Source of the DNA: Desertimonas sp963772825
GTDB taxonomy: Bacteria; Actinomycetota; Acidimicrobiia; Acidimicrobiales; Ilumatobacteraceae
NCBI GenBank assembly: GCA_963772825.1
Contig: CAVYYX010000015.1
Location: 186,001-250,000 of the forward strand
DNA length: 64,000 bases
Direction: 5' to 3'
This document shows, piece after piece, positions 41,675 to 51,464 of the stretch. The notes below the pieces were generated by a model, which saw nothing but the letters and a program-made list of their open reading frames with translations, was not told the origin of the DNA and ran no database searches. The translations under genes and the position numbers were made by a program. Numbering within the stretch: position 1 is the stretch's first letter; every line of letters starts with the position of its first letter.

Positions 41675-44600
41675 TTACCGGTCCGCACCGCGCAGGATCA
41701 GACCGCGATAGCCGTCGGTGAAGCCGACCCGGCGAGCGATCTCTGAGACCCACCCGCCATCCGCCGACTCCGCCACGCTGGCCCCGTTGATCTTGCGAAT
41801 CTCGACGCTCCGCGTCCGCCCGGTGACGACGAGGCCGGCGAGGGCGCTCGCCCACTCGTGGTCGACTGCGGCGCTGTCGAACGTCACCAGGTGGTGGGAG
41901 CGCCGGTCGTGCCAGACCAATGGCACGCCGTGGCGCAGGACGACGAGGGCGGCGCCGATGCGCGCCGGACGGCCCGCCGACTCCGGCCACGGCAGCGTGC
42001 CCCCGTAGGGCTGGCCCGGGTCGGTTGCCGAGAGCACGGCGGTCGCGGTGGAGCCAGCACCGTCGTCGCCATCAGGCGTGTCGGGGAACGTCGGATCGTC
42101 GGGCCGGCGGATCGAGCGCAAGCGATCGACGGCTCCGGGCAGGGCGAACTGGGCGGCGCCGAGCCCGCTGACGAAGTATCCACGACGTACCTGGCCGCGG
42201 TCCTCGAGCACCTTGAGCACGCCATAGACCGACGCGAAGCCGCCGACCACGCCCTCGGCGAGCACCGCCTCTCGCGTGACGACGCCATGACGCTCGACGA
42301 GTTGCATCGCCGTGGCATGGGCGGACGCCGTGTCGGTTGGTCGCGGTTCGAGCAATGGGGCGACGAGGCTCCAGCGTCCCGCGCCGGCGGCCGGCCCGAT
42401 GCGGCCGAGCCGTGATGGCCGACCTCGTGCCCGGCCGCGCCCGGCGGCTCCCCCGGCGCGGCGGGCGGCTCCGCCTTTGCCGGTCGTCATCGACCGCAGG
42501 GCGGCCAGCGAGTCGTTGGTGACCTCGCCAGCCCAGACGAGGTCCCACAGGGCGGCAAGCAATTCGGCGTCGGTGGGACCGATGGCCCCGGCGCGCAGCT
42601 GCGCCCAGAAGCTCGCCCCGCCGGCGCCGAGCAGCTCGCGCACGGTGTCGTGGAGCGTGCCTGTCGGCTGATCGACGCGCTCCCAGCTCGGTGCGAGCAG
42701 GGCAAGTTGGTCGGCGAAGCACACCCGAACGCGCCCGTCGCTGGAGCCGATGGCTCCGGCGCCGACCCACACCACATCGCCCGCCGTGCACAACTCGTCG
42801 AGCATCGACGCCCGGTAGCCGGCCACCCGGGCGGCGAGCACATCGGCCTCCACGGTCGACGCCACCAGTGGGGCACCGGCGAGCACGCCGACGGTCTCGA
42901 CGAGCGCTTCGACGCCGCGCCGCGTTGTGGAAACCCCCTGCCACACGGGCAGGAACTCGGCGAGCGCCGCCGTGTCCACCGGCTCGACCTCGCGGCGCAG
43001 GACTGCCAGCGAGCGGCGGCGCAGCTGGCGGAGGATCTCGATGTCGCACCACTCCCGTCGGACCCCATCCGGGCGGAACTCACCGCGGACGACGCGGCCG
43101 TCGAGCTCGAGGGCGGCGAGGGCGCCGGCGATCCGTGACTCCGACAACCCGAACCGATGCGCGGCATCGCGTTCGACGAAGGGGCCGTGGGTCCGGGCGT
43201 AGCGGGCCACGAGTTCCTCGAGGGGCCGCGGCACGGGATCGGTGAACGCCTGGGGAAGCCCGACCGGCAGCGCACAGCCGAGCGCGTCTCGGTACCGGGC
43301 GGCATCCTCGGCGGCGATGAAGCGCTGCTCGTCGGCGATCGCCACCTCGATCGCCCGGCGCTCGGCGAGCAACTTCGCCAACAGTTGTTCGGGCGTGTCG
43401 TTTCCAGTCGGCTCACAGCGCAGCTCGACCTCCGTGGTGGTGAGGTCGCCGACGCGGCGGAGCACGTCGTGCAACTCGTCGGCGGTGCGGGCGCGGCGGC
43501 CGTCCGAGAGGTGCTGGACGTCGAGCTCGACGTCGGCGAGAACGCCCGGGTCGAGCAGCTCGCGCAGCTCCTCCGCTCCGAGCAGGTCGGCGAGCAGATC
43601 GCGATCGAGCGCCAGCGCCGCCGCCCGCCGCTCGGCCAACGGGGCATCGCCTTCGTACATGTAGGCGGCGATCCAGTTGAACAGCAGGCTCTGGGCCATC
43701 GGCGAGGGCTTCGACGTCTCGACCGAGACCACCCGCACGGCACGCGAGCGCAGCTGACCGAGGACGTCCTTGAGGGCCGGGACATCGAAGACGTCCTGAA
43801 GGCATTCCCGCGACGCTTCCAGCAGTACGGGGAACGTCGGGTACTTGGCCGCTACGGCGAGGAGGTCGGCGGCCCGCTGGCGTTGCTGCCACAACGGCGT
43901 GCGCTGGTCGGGGCGGCGGCGCGGCAACAGCAACGAGCGGCCCGCACACTCCCGGAACCGCGACGAGAACAGCGCCGTCTGGGGCAGCGCCGACACGACG
44001 ATGTCCTCGATGTCGTCGGGTTCGATGCTGATCGCCTCGATCGGCAGCTCGTCAGCAGCCTCCGGGAGCCGCAGGACGATCCCGTCGTCACCCCACATCG
44101 ACTCGACCGGGACGTCGTAGTGATCGGCGAGGCGCCGTTCGATGGCCATCGCCCAGGGGGCGTGGACCGGCGTCCCGAACGGGCTGAGGATGCAGATCCG
44201 CCAGTCGCCGATCTCGTCGCGGAACCGCTCGACGACGACCGTGCGGTCGTCGGGGACAACCCCCGTCGCCTCGGCCTGCTCGTCGAGGTACTGCAACAGG
44301 TTGCTGGCGGCCAACTCGTCGAGGGCGTGCTCGCCGCGCAGCTTGGCGACGGCGCCTTCGGCCGTCGAGGAACGTAGCTCGCGGACGAAAGCGCCGACCG
44401 CCCGACCGAGCTCCAAGGGCCGGCCCGGTCGGTCGCCGTGCCAGAACGGCATCTTGCCGGGTTCGCCGGGCGCCGGCGTGACGGTGACCCGTTCGAACGT
44501 GATGTCCTCGATGCGCCATGTCGACGCGCCGAGGAGGAACGTCTCGCCCGGCCGGCTCTCGTAGACCATCTCCTCGTCGAGCTCACCGACCCGCTTGCCG

Positions 44601-46261
44601 TCCGGCAGGAACACGCCGAACAAGCCCCGGTCGGGGATCGTGCCGCCCGACGTCACGGCCAGGCGTTTCGACCCGTCGCGGGCGCGCAGCGTGTCGTTGG
44701 CCCGGTCCCACACGAGACGCGGGCGCAGTTCGGCGAACTCTTCGGACGGGTAGCGCCCCGAGAGCATCTCCAACGTGTTGCGGAGCAGCTCGTCGGACAG
44801 CTCGGCGAACGTCGCCGTGCGCCGGACCATCGCCGCCGCGTCGGCGACGGCGACCTCACCGCGCGCCGCGACATGGGCGACGATCTGCTGGGCGAGCACA
44901 TCGAGCGGGTTGCGCAGGAAGCGGGTGTGCTCGATCTCGCCGACGATCATCCGCCGGGCCACGACCGCCGCTTCGAGCAGGTCACCACGGTGCTTGGGGT
45001 AGATCGTCCCTCGACTCGGCTCGCCGACCTGGTGACCGGCCCGACCGATGCGCTGCAGACCGCGCGACACGGCACCCGGCGACTCGACCTGCACGACGAG
45101 GTCGACGGCTCCCATGTCGATGCCGAGCTCCAGGCTGCTCGTGGCGACGATGGCGCGCAGGTCGCCGCGCTTCAGCTCGTCCTCGACGATGACCCGCTGC
45201 TCTCGGGCGAGCGACCCGTGGTGCGCCTTGACGAGATCCCCACGTGATTCGCCAGTCTCCGGATCGACCCCGACACGAGTCTCGTCGTCAGCAACGCCGT
45301 CGTGCTTGATCTCACCCGATTCGACGCGCTCGAGGTAGAGCTCGTTCAACTTGGCGGCGAGTCGCTCGGCCTGGCGTCGAGCATTGCAGAACACGATCGT
45401 CGAGCGATGGGCGAGGATCTGGTCGAGGATGCGCGGGTAGATCGACGGCCAGATGCTCGTGCGCCGCGCCACCGGAGTGGCGATCGCCGGGCCGCCGTAC
45501 AGACCGGCCTCCGGTGCCGGCGCCGGGCCGCCGAGATCGGACATGTCCTCGACGGGGATGACGACGTCGATCTCCAGCGGCTTGGAGATCCCGGCGTCGA
45601 CGATGGCGACGTCGCGAGGCGAGCCGGGTGCAGCCCAGCCGCCGAGGAAGCGGGCCACCTCGGCGAGCGGTCGCTGTGTCGCCGACAGGCCGATGCGTTG
45701 GGGGGGCTTGACGGTGATCTCCTCGAGTCGCTCCAGCGACACGGCCAGGTGAGCGCCGCGCTTGGTGGCGGCGAGGGCGTGGATCTCGTCGAGGATCACC
45801 GTCTCGACGTTGACCAGCGTGTCGGCCGCGTTCGACGTCAACATCAGGTACAGGCTCTCCGGCGTCGTGATCAGCAAGTCGGCCGGGTGGCGCAACATCG
45901 CCTGACGCTCCTTCGCCGGCGTGTCGCCGGTGCGCATCCCGACGTCGGGAAGGTGGAGGTCGGCGATGGCCAGGCGTTCGGCCGCCAGGGCGATACCGGA
46001 CAGAGGCGCCCGGAGGTTCTTTTCGACGTCGAAGGCGAGGGCCCGCAGCGGCGAGATGTAGAGGACACGTGTTCGCGCCTTGCGATCCTCTGGTGGTGGC
46101 GTGGTGACGAGCCGGTCGATCGACCACAAGAAGGCGGCAAGCGTCTTGCCGCTACCCGTCGGGGCGCAGATCAGCGTGTGCTCGCCGGCGGCGATGCGCG
46201 GCCAGCCGAGCTCCTGCGGTTTGGTCGGCTCGGGGAAGGACGCGGCGAACCACGCCCGCAC
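41675..46261 (-). CDS. lhr: Lhr family ATP-dependent DNA helicase
   Basis: At least 1528 residues, as expected for full-length bacterial Lhr. The SF2 core shows Walker A CAPTGSGKTLAAFLWS, YISPLRALA (Ia), VILDEIHALA (DExH), GLSATQRPLAEVA (III), ATSSLELGIDMGAVD and QRIGRAGHQVGEPSRG (VI); a winged-helix and Lhr core domain follow, then a long C-terminal domain. Lhr is a 3'-5' helicase induced by DNA damage in mycobacteria. The first standard start is GTG 46261, but conserved-looking sequence (IADHPVLAAFSPAV) continues upstream to an ATC at 46300; see findings. Confidence 0.95.
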   Translation of the reverse strand: MRAWFAASFPEPTKPQELGWPRIAAGEHTLICAPTGSGKTLAAFLWSIDRLVTTPPPEDRKARTRVLYISPLRALAFDVEKNLRAPLSGIALAAERLAIADLHLPDVGMRTGDTPAKERQAMLRHPADLLITTPESLYLMLTSNAADTLVNVETVILDEIHALAATKRGAHLAVSLERLEEITVKPPQRIGLSATQRPLAEVARFLGGWAAPGSPRDVAIVDAGISKPLEIDVVIPVEDMSDLGGPAPAPEAGLYGGPAIATPVARRTSIWPSIYPRILDQILAHRSTIVFCNARRQAERLAAKLNELYLERVESGEIKHDGVADDETRVGVDPETGESRGDLVKAHHGSLAREQRVIVEDELKRGDLRAIVATSSLELGIDMGAVDLVVQVESPGAVSRGLQRIGRAGHQVGEPSRGTIYPKHRGDLLEAAVVARRMIVGEIEHTRFLRNPLDVLAQQIVAHVAARGEVAVADAAAMVRRTATFAELSDELLRNTLEMLSGRYPSEEFAELRPRLVWDRANDTLRARDGSKRLAVTSGGTIPDRGLFGVFLPDGKRVGELDEEMVYESRPGETFLLGASTWRIEDITFERVTVTPAPGEPGKMPFWHGDRPGRPLELGRAVGAFVRELRSSTAEGAVAKLRGEHALDELAASNLLQYLDEQAEATGVVPDDRTVVVERFRDEIGDWRICILSPFGTPVHAPWAMAIERRLADHYDVPVESMWGDDGIVLRLPEAADELPIEAISIEPDDIEDIVVSALPQTALFSSRFRECAGRSLLLPRRRPDQRTPLWQQRQRAADLLAVAAKYPTFPVLLEASRECLQDVFDVPALKDVLGQLRSRAVRVVSVETSKPSPMAQSLLFNWIAAYMYEGDAPLAERRAAALALDRDLLADLLGAEELRELLDPGVLADVELDVQHLSDGRRARTADELHDVLRRVGDLTTTEVELRCEPTGNDTPEQLLAKLLAERRAIEVAIADEQRFIAAEDAARYRDALGCALPVGLPQAFTDPVPRPLEELVARYARTHGPFVERDAAHRFGLSESRIAGALAALELDGRVVRGEFRPDGVRREWCDIEILRQLRRRSLAVLRREVEPVDTAALAEFLPVWQGVSTTRRGVEALVETVGVLAGAPLVASTVEADVLAARVAGYRASMLDELCTAGDVVWVGAGAIGSSDGRVRVCFADQLALLAPSWERVDQPTGTLHDTVRELLGAGGASFWAQLRAGAIGPTDAELLAALWDLVWAGEVTNDSLAALRSMTTGKGGAARRAGGAAGRGRARGRPSRLGRIGPAAGAGRWSLVAPLLEPRPTDTASAHATAMQLVERHGVVTREAVLAEGVVGGFASVYGVLKVLEDRGQVRRGYFVSGLGAAQFALPGAVDRLRSIRRPDDPTFPDTPDGDDGAGSTATAVLSATDPGQPYGGTLPWPESAGRPARIGAALVVLRHGVPLVWHDRRSHHLVTFDSAAVDHEWASALAGLVVTGRTRSVEIRKINGASVAESADGGWVSEIARRVGFTDGYRGLILRGADR

Positions 46262-46307
46262 CGCCGGCGAGAACGCCGCCAGGACCGGATGATCAGCGAT
46301 GGTTGCG

Positions 46308-46313
46308 AGGGTA
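46308..46313 (-). promoter_or_regulatory. putative -10 box of lhr
   Basis: On the minus strand TACCCT ends 7 bases before ATC 46300, in the same geometry as other leaderless starts in the window. Confidence 0.45.
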
Positions 46314-46324
46314 CCGAAGGGGTG

Positions 46325-47989
46325 TCATGGCGTGATCGTCCGATCGTCGGTGATCCGGCCGCCGGCGAGCTCGATGTATCGGGTGAGGCGAACGTTGTCG
46401 AGCAGCGCCCGATCGTGGGTGACCAGCAAGACCGTGCCGGGAAACGCTTCGAGGGCGACCTCGAGCTGCTCGATCGCAGGAAGGTCGAGGTGGTTGGTCG
46501 GCTCGTCGAGGACCAGCACGTTGACCTCCCGGGCCATCAGCACGGCGAGCGACGCACGTGTCCGCTCCCCCGGCGACAACGTCGCCGGAGGGCGCAGAAC
46601 GTGGTCGGCGACGAGGCCGAACTTGGCGAGCAGGGTGCGGGCCTCCCCCGCGTCGATACCGGTGAGGTCTTGGAACACCCGCAGCAACGGTGTGGACGGC
46701 GCCGCGGCGAGCAGCTCGTCGCGGGTCTGCAGGATCTCGCCGACGACGACACTGCGACCGCCCTGCACCGTTCCCTGGAGCGGCTCGACTCGACCGAGAA
46801 TCGTGTTCAGCAACGTGGTCTTGCCCGAGCCGTTCGGCCCGACCAGCGCGACACGCTCACCGGAGGTGATCAGCAGATCGAGCGGGCCGAGCTCGAAGGT
46901 GCCGACTTCGACGACGACGTCGTCGAGGCGGGCGACGATGTCGCCGCTGCGCCCGGCGGCCGCAATGTCGAGGCGCAGCTGCCACGGCACCCGCGGCTTG
47001 TCGACGACGGCCAGGCGTTCGATCGCCCGCTCGGTGCGCGCAGCCCGACCGGCGAGTTGTTCGGTCTGGTTGAGGTGGTGATGGCGGATGAATTTGTCGC
47101 GCTCGTCCGAGCGTCGCGCCTTCGATTGCCCCTGGAGTGCCCACTCTCGCTCGCGTTGGGCTCGTTCGGCGAGCGTCGACCGTTTTGAGTCGAACTCCTC
47201 GAAGCGCTCCCAGGCATGACGTTCTGCCGCCGCCTTCTCGTCGAGGTACGCCTGCCAGCCGCCCCCGAACCGGGTACCGCGATGGGTGAACTCGTCGAGC
47301 TCGAGGACGGTCGTCACCGTCCGAGCGAGGAACGTACGGTCGTGGCTGACGAGCAGGACGGGTGCCTGAAGCGCCGTGACCCACCGCTCGAGGCGGTCGA
47401 GACCGTCGAGGTCGAGATCGTTGGTCGGCTCGTCGAGCAGATACACGTCGAAGCGCGACAACAGCAGGGCGGCGAGTCCCACCCGCGCCGCCTCGCCTCC
47501 CGACAGCGATGCGGTCGGCTGGTCGAGCAGGCCGTCGGCGAGTCCGAGCTCCGACCACACGCCACCGATGCGCGCCGCAAGGTCGGCGACACCCAGCGAC
47601 AGCCACCGTTGCAAGGCGCGGTCGTAGCGGTTCTCGGCATCGACCACGCGATCGGCGAGGGCGGTCGTCGCCGCATCGAGCTCAGCGGTCGCAGCGGTCG
47701 CCCCCGTGCGCCGCTGGAGAAAGGCCGCAACCAGCTCGGCACGGTCACGGCGCGGCTCCTGGGGCAAGAACCCAACCGTCGCGGTGGGTGGCGTCAGTTC
47801 GACGGAACCGCGGTCGGGCTGGATGCGGCCGGCCAGCACACCGAGAAGGGTCGACTTGCCGACCCCGTTCGGTCCCACGAGGCCGACGGTCTCGTTGTCG
47901 GCGACGGTGAGGTTGATCGAGTCGAGGACCACGTTCGGGCCACGCGTCACGGTGACGCCGCGCGCTCGGAGGGGCGCGGCCGACGGCAT
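46325..47989 (-). CDS. ABC-F family ATPase
   Basis: 554 residues with two ABC domains and no membrane segment. First domain: GPNGVGKSTLLGVLAG, LSGGEAARVGLA, YLLDEPTNDLD. Second: GPNGSGKTTLLNTI, LSPGERTRASLA, LVLDEPTNHLDL. The charged linker between (about 255-320; SKARRSDERDKFIRHHHLNQ) corresponds to the P-site tRNA interaction motif. ABC-F proteins act on the ribosome in translation regulation or antibiotic resistance. The start MPSAAPLRARGV has a GAGGGG immediately upstream. Confidence 0.9.
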   Translation of the reverse strand: MPSAAPLRARGVTVTRGPNVVLDSINLTVADNETVGLVGPNGVGKSTLLGVLAGRIQPDRGSVELTPPTATVGFLPQEPRRDRAELVAAFLQRRTGATAATAELDAATTALADRVVDAENRYDRALQRWLSLGVADLAARIGGVWSELGLADGLLDQPTASLSGGEAARVGLAALLLSRFDVYLLDEPTNDLDLDGLDRLERWVTALQAPVLLVSHDRTFLARTVTTVLELDEFTHRGTRFGGGWQAYLDEKAAAERHAWERFEEFDSKRSTLAERAQREREWALQGQSKARRSDERDKFIRHHHLNQTEQLAGRAARTERAIERLAVVDKPRVPWQLRLDIAAAGRSGDIVARLDDVVVEVGTFELGPLDLLITSGERVALVGPNGSGKTTLLNTILGRVEPLQGTVQGGRSVVVGEILQTRDELLAAAPSTPLLRVFQDLTGIDAGEARTLLAKFGLVADHVLRPPATLSPGERTRASLAVLMAREVNVLVLDEPTNHLDLPAIEQLEVALEAFPGTVLLVTHDRALLDNVRLTRYIELAGGRITDDRTITP

Positions 47990-48067
47990 CCCCTCAGTGT
48001 GGCGGCAGGCGTCGACAGGTGCGCCCTCGGTTTGCTGGAGCTTCGGACCTCGCCCGCAGGCCCTGAG

Positions 48068-48073
48068 TACACT
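48068..48073 (+). promoter_or_regulatory. putative -10 box of the DtxR-type gene
   Basis: TACACT ends 7 bases before the ATG at 48081; leaderless geometry. Confidence 0.45.
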
Positions 48074-48080
48074 CCCACAC

Positions 48081-48740
48081 ATGCCCACCCCCGGGGAGCA
48101 CCACCCCGCCTTCGAGGAGTACTGCGAGGCGATCTTCGAGCTGGCCGAGGACGATGTCGACGTCATCCAGGCGCGCATCGCCGACCGCTTGCAGGTCAGC
48201 CGCCCGGCGGTGAGCGAGATGATGCGCCGCCTCGACCACGAAGGTCTCATCTCGACGGACGGCGGCATCGTCCTCACCGAGCGTGGCCGGGCCCTCGCCG
48301 AGAGCGTCGTCAGGCGCCATCGGCTTGCCGAGCGGTTCCTCACCGACGTGCTCAACCTGTCGTGGGCCGAGGCGCACCACGAGGCCGGTAGGTGGGAGCA
48401 CGTGATGAGCGCTTCCGTCGAGTCGGCGATCGACCGCCTTCTCGGGAACCCGACGACCTGCCCCCATGGCAATCCGATTCCCGGCTCCGACTACATCGAG
48501 CCGACCGCCTCACCGCTGTCGTCGATCGACGTCGGCCAGCCGTTCACGATCAGCCGGATTCCCGAGGAGCTCGAGTTCACCCCGGGATTGCTCGAGTATC
48601 TCGAAGCGTCCGAGCTCGTCCCGGGCACCAACGGGACGGTCACGGCGGTCTCGCCCGACGGGACGTTGACGGTCGAGATCGCCGGCCACCACGTCGGCGT
48701 CGGAGCCTTTGCCAGTGCCCGCATCCTGGTCAGTGTGTGA
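48081..48740 (+). CDS. DtxR/MntR family metal-dependent repressor
   Basis: 219 residues. The winged helix (IQARIADRLQVSRPAVSEMM, then RRLDHEGLI) is followed by the dimerisation/metal domain with VVRRHRLAERFLTDVLNLSW, EAHHEAGRWEHVMS and a Cys in NPTTCPHGNPIPG, then a C-terminal SH3-like domain. It represses iron or manganese uptake genes when metal is bound. No metal transporter lies nearby. The next gene overlaps its stop. Confidence 0.92.
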   Translation: MPTPGEHHPAFEEYCEAIFELAEDDVDVIQARIADRLQVSRPAVSEMMRRLDHEGLISTDGGIVLTERGRALAESVVRRHRLAERFLTDVLNLSWAEAHHEAGRWEHVMSASVESAIDRLLGNPTTCPHGNPIPGSDYIEPTASPLSSIDVGQPFTISRIPEELEFTPGLLEYLEASELVPGTNGTVTAVSPDGTLTVEIAGHHVGVGAFASARILVSV

Positions 48741-49150
48741 GGTGGCGCCGTCGATCGGCGGCAGTCGCCGCCGCGCTCCTCGCGGTCACGATCGTCGGCG
48801 GTTGCTCGACGGAGGTCGACCCCGACATCCCCGTCGAGCGGTCTGACGATCCGCCCCCGACCACAGAGTTCGTCGCCGTCGGGTCGATGGCGATGTTGCT
48901 CGACCAGCTGCTCGCCGAGGCCGGCGTGTTGAGCGAGGCGATCGTCGCCAACGAGGGCCAACGCCAGGCCATCGGGCGCATCGACGCGATCTGGGCCGCT
49001 GCCCGCCCGGACGTGGCGGACACCGCGCCCGACATCCTGGTGGACTTCGATCGGGCGATCGCCCTGCTGCACAGCGGCGTCGATCGCCGTCGTCCCGCCG
49101 ACGCCGACAAGGCCTACGCCAACCTCGTCGTCCTCGCCGCCGCCCTTTAG
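48737..49150 (+). CDS. small lipoprotein of unknown function
   Basis: 137 residues from a GTG overlapping the previous stop (GTGA). The signal RWRRRSAAVAAALLAVTIVG ends in lipobox VGGC. The mature protein is helical, with VAVGSMAMLLDQLLAEAGVL and DFDRAIALLHSGVDRRRPAD. No family is recognised. Translational coupling to a metal regulator is the only functional hint. It ends 4 bases into the convergent helicase gene. Confidence 0.7.
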   Translation: MRWRRRSAAVAAALLAVTIVGGCSTEVDPDIPVERSDDPPPTTEFVAVGSMAMLLDQLLAEAGVLSEAIVANEGQRQAIGRIDAIWAAARPDVADTAPDILVDFDRAIALLHSGVDRRRPADADKAYANLVVLAAAL

Positions 49151-51355
49151 GCGGGGATGCGCTCGCCGTCGACGAGTGCATCGACGCCGGCGGCCAGCGG
49201 GTCCGGGAGTGGTTCGGCGTGGACGATCGTCAGACGCTGGGTGGGGCGTGTCAGCGCGACGTACAGGGCGCGCAGGCCCTGGATCTCCGAAGCGACGATG
49301 CGCGCCGGTTCGACGACGACCACGCCGTCGACCTCGAGGCCCTTCGCCAGACTTATCGGCACGACCGTGACCTGGGCATCGAGTCCGGTGGCGGCCGCCC
49401 GCCCATGGGCGATGCCGGCAGCGTCGAGGGCCGTCGAGATCTCGCCGGCCATCTCGTCGGGGACGACCACGACGACGCTCATGCCGCTGCGCTCGGACGT
49501 CAGGGCCGTCGTCGCCGCGGCCACCGCGTCACCGAGGTGGGCGGGTGACGCAACCGGGACGATCTCGGGCACGGCGTCGCCGTCGCGCACCGATCTCGGG
49601 GCCCGCAGGCCCGGCGTCGCGGCATGCATCACTCCGTCGGCGAGCTGCATGATCTGGGCCGGGATGCGATAGCCGACGGACAACCCGGTCACCCGGCTGG
49701 GCCGGCGGTCCGGGAGGTGGTCGGTGACATCGCTCCAGCTCGACGGCGCCCACGGTCCTGTCGCCTGGGCGAGGTCGCCGACGACGGTCAGCGATCCGTT
49801 GAGCGACCTCCGGGCGACCATCTTCAGCTGCATCGGCGAGAGATCCTGGACCTCGTCGACGACGATGTGGCCGTACGTCCGGATCTCGTCGGCGTCGTTG
49901 ATCCGGCCGCTGCGGTTGGGCACCGGACCGAGCACGTCGCGGGCGTCGTCGAGCAGGGCGACGTCCGACGCCGCCCAGCGCACGTCGGCGACATCGTCGG
50001 ACCGTGGTCGGTAGAGCGCCTCGATCTCGGCCTCGTCGAACACGTTGCGAGCGGCCAGCCGCAGCAACGCTCGGGAGCCGAAGAGGTCGTGGAGCAGCTG
50101 GGCCGGCGTGAGCACCGGCCACATCCGCTCGAGGGCAGCGCGGACCTCGGGGACACCACGCAGTTCCTGGCGCAGCTCGCCGCCAGACACGTCGCCTGAT
50201 CGGGACGAGGCGGCGAGGGCGGCGAAGAACTCGCCCTCGACGTGACGGCGGCCGGTGTTGTGGCGGTGGAAGCGACGCGACGCGGCCTTGACGATTCGTG
50301 CCGACTCCTCGACGGTGAGGCGCAGGAAACCGGCTCGGAACGGGACCACGAGGTCGTCACGCAGCGGCCGTTCTCGATCGCCGACCGCCCGGTCGATGAG
50401 CGTCGACATCCGGGCGTCGCCCTTGATCCGGCGCGTCGCCTGAGATTCGGCGACGACGTCGGCGGCCCCGGCGATGCGCACGTTGGGGACCAGGTCGGCG
50501 AGCACGACCTGCTCGACGCCGGCCTCGCCGAGCGACGGCAGCACCCGCTCGATGTACCGGAGGAACACTCGGTTGGGCCCGATGACAAGCACCCCCTGGT
50601 CTTCCAACGGGAAGCGGTGCGTGTACAGCAGGTACGCGGCACGATGCAGCGCCACCACCGTCTTGCCGGTCCCCGGGCCGCCCTGCACGACCAGCACGCC
50701 AGCCTGCGGCGAACGAATGATCTCGTCCTGTTCGGCCTGGATCGTGGCGACGATGTCACCGAGCGTTCCGGTGCGGCCGCGTTCGAGGGCGGCGAGCAGT
50801 GTCGAATAGCCGCGCAGACCGGCGCCAGGGGCTTCGACCTCGGTGAGCCCTTCGTCGTGACCGATGCCCAGATGACCGTCGCCGAACAGCTCGTCCTCGA
50901 TACCCAAGATGACGCGTCCCTCGATGGCGAAGTGACGGCGCCGCTGCAAGCCCATCGGCTCGCGGCCCGTCGCTCGATAGAACGGCTCGGCCACCGGGGC
51001 GCGCCAGTCGACGACGACCGGCTCGGAGTTCTGGTCGGCGATGGCGAGTCGGCCGATGTGGAAGCTCTCGGTGCCGCCTCGGGTCTGGGCGGTGCCGAGG
51101 GACGGCGGCTGCTCGGCACGACGGTCGATCCGCCCGAACACCGAGCGCGGCGTCGCCGAGGTCGAGTTCGTTGAGTCGCTTGACGAGGGCCTCGTCGAAC
51201 GCGTTGCGCTCGAATCGGGCCTGCATCGTGCCGCCGAGGTCGGGCTCGTGGAGATCTCGCAGGCGCCACGCCGACGTCTTCGTCGCCTCCAGGCAGTCGT
51301 AGGCAAAATCGACGTACGCCTGCTCGTCGTCCAGTTCTGGGTGCTGTTGGGTCAA
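49147..51355 (-). CDS. HelD/HelR-like UvrD-superfamily ATPase, one-base frameshift
   Basis: About 735 residues after removing one base near 51141. The N-terminal part from a TTG start (TQQHPELDDEQAYVDFAYDC to DLGDAAL) joins to VFGRIDRRAEQ. A long N-terminal helical region, VVVDWRAPVAEPFYRATG, Walker A VQGGPGTGKTVVALHRAAYL, IVVDEVQDLSPMQLKM and the C-terminal VTVVPISLAKGLEVDGVVVV and LYVALTRPTQRL are diagnostic. These proteins bind RNA polymerase and recycle stalled complexes; in actinobacteria HelR also protects against rifamycins. A GGGGAAGG site precedes the TTG. Confidence 0.88.
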
Positions 51356-51451
51356 ACCTTCCCCTCGACGTCCGAGAGGTGAAATTGGGGTCTGGACATG
51401 CTATCTGGCGGTGCCGGGAATGAGCCCGCGGCTGTGACTCCGCGCTGTAGG

Positions 51452-51457
51452 TAGCGT
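51452..51457 (+). promoter_or_regulatory. putative -10 box of the hem operon
   Basis: TAGCGT ends 7 bases before the GTG of hemE at 51465, supporting a leaderless hemE-hemH-hemY transcript. Confidence 0.5.
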
Positions 51458-51464
51458 CAACGGC

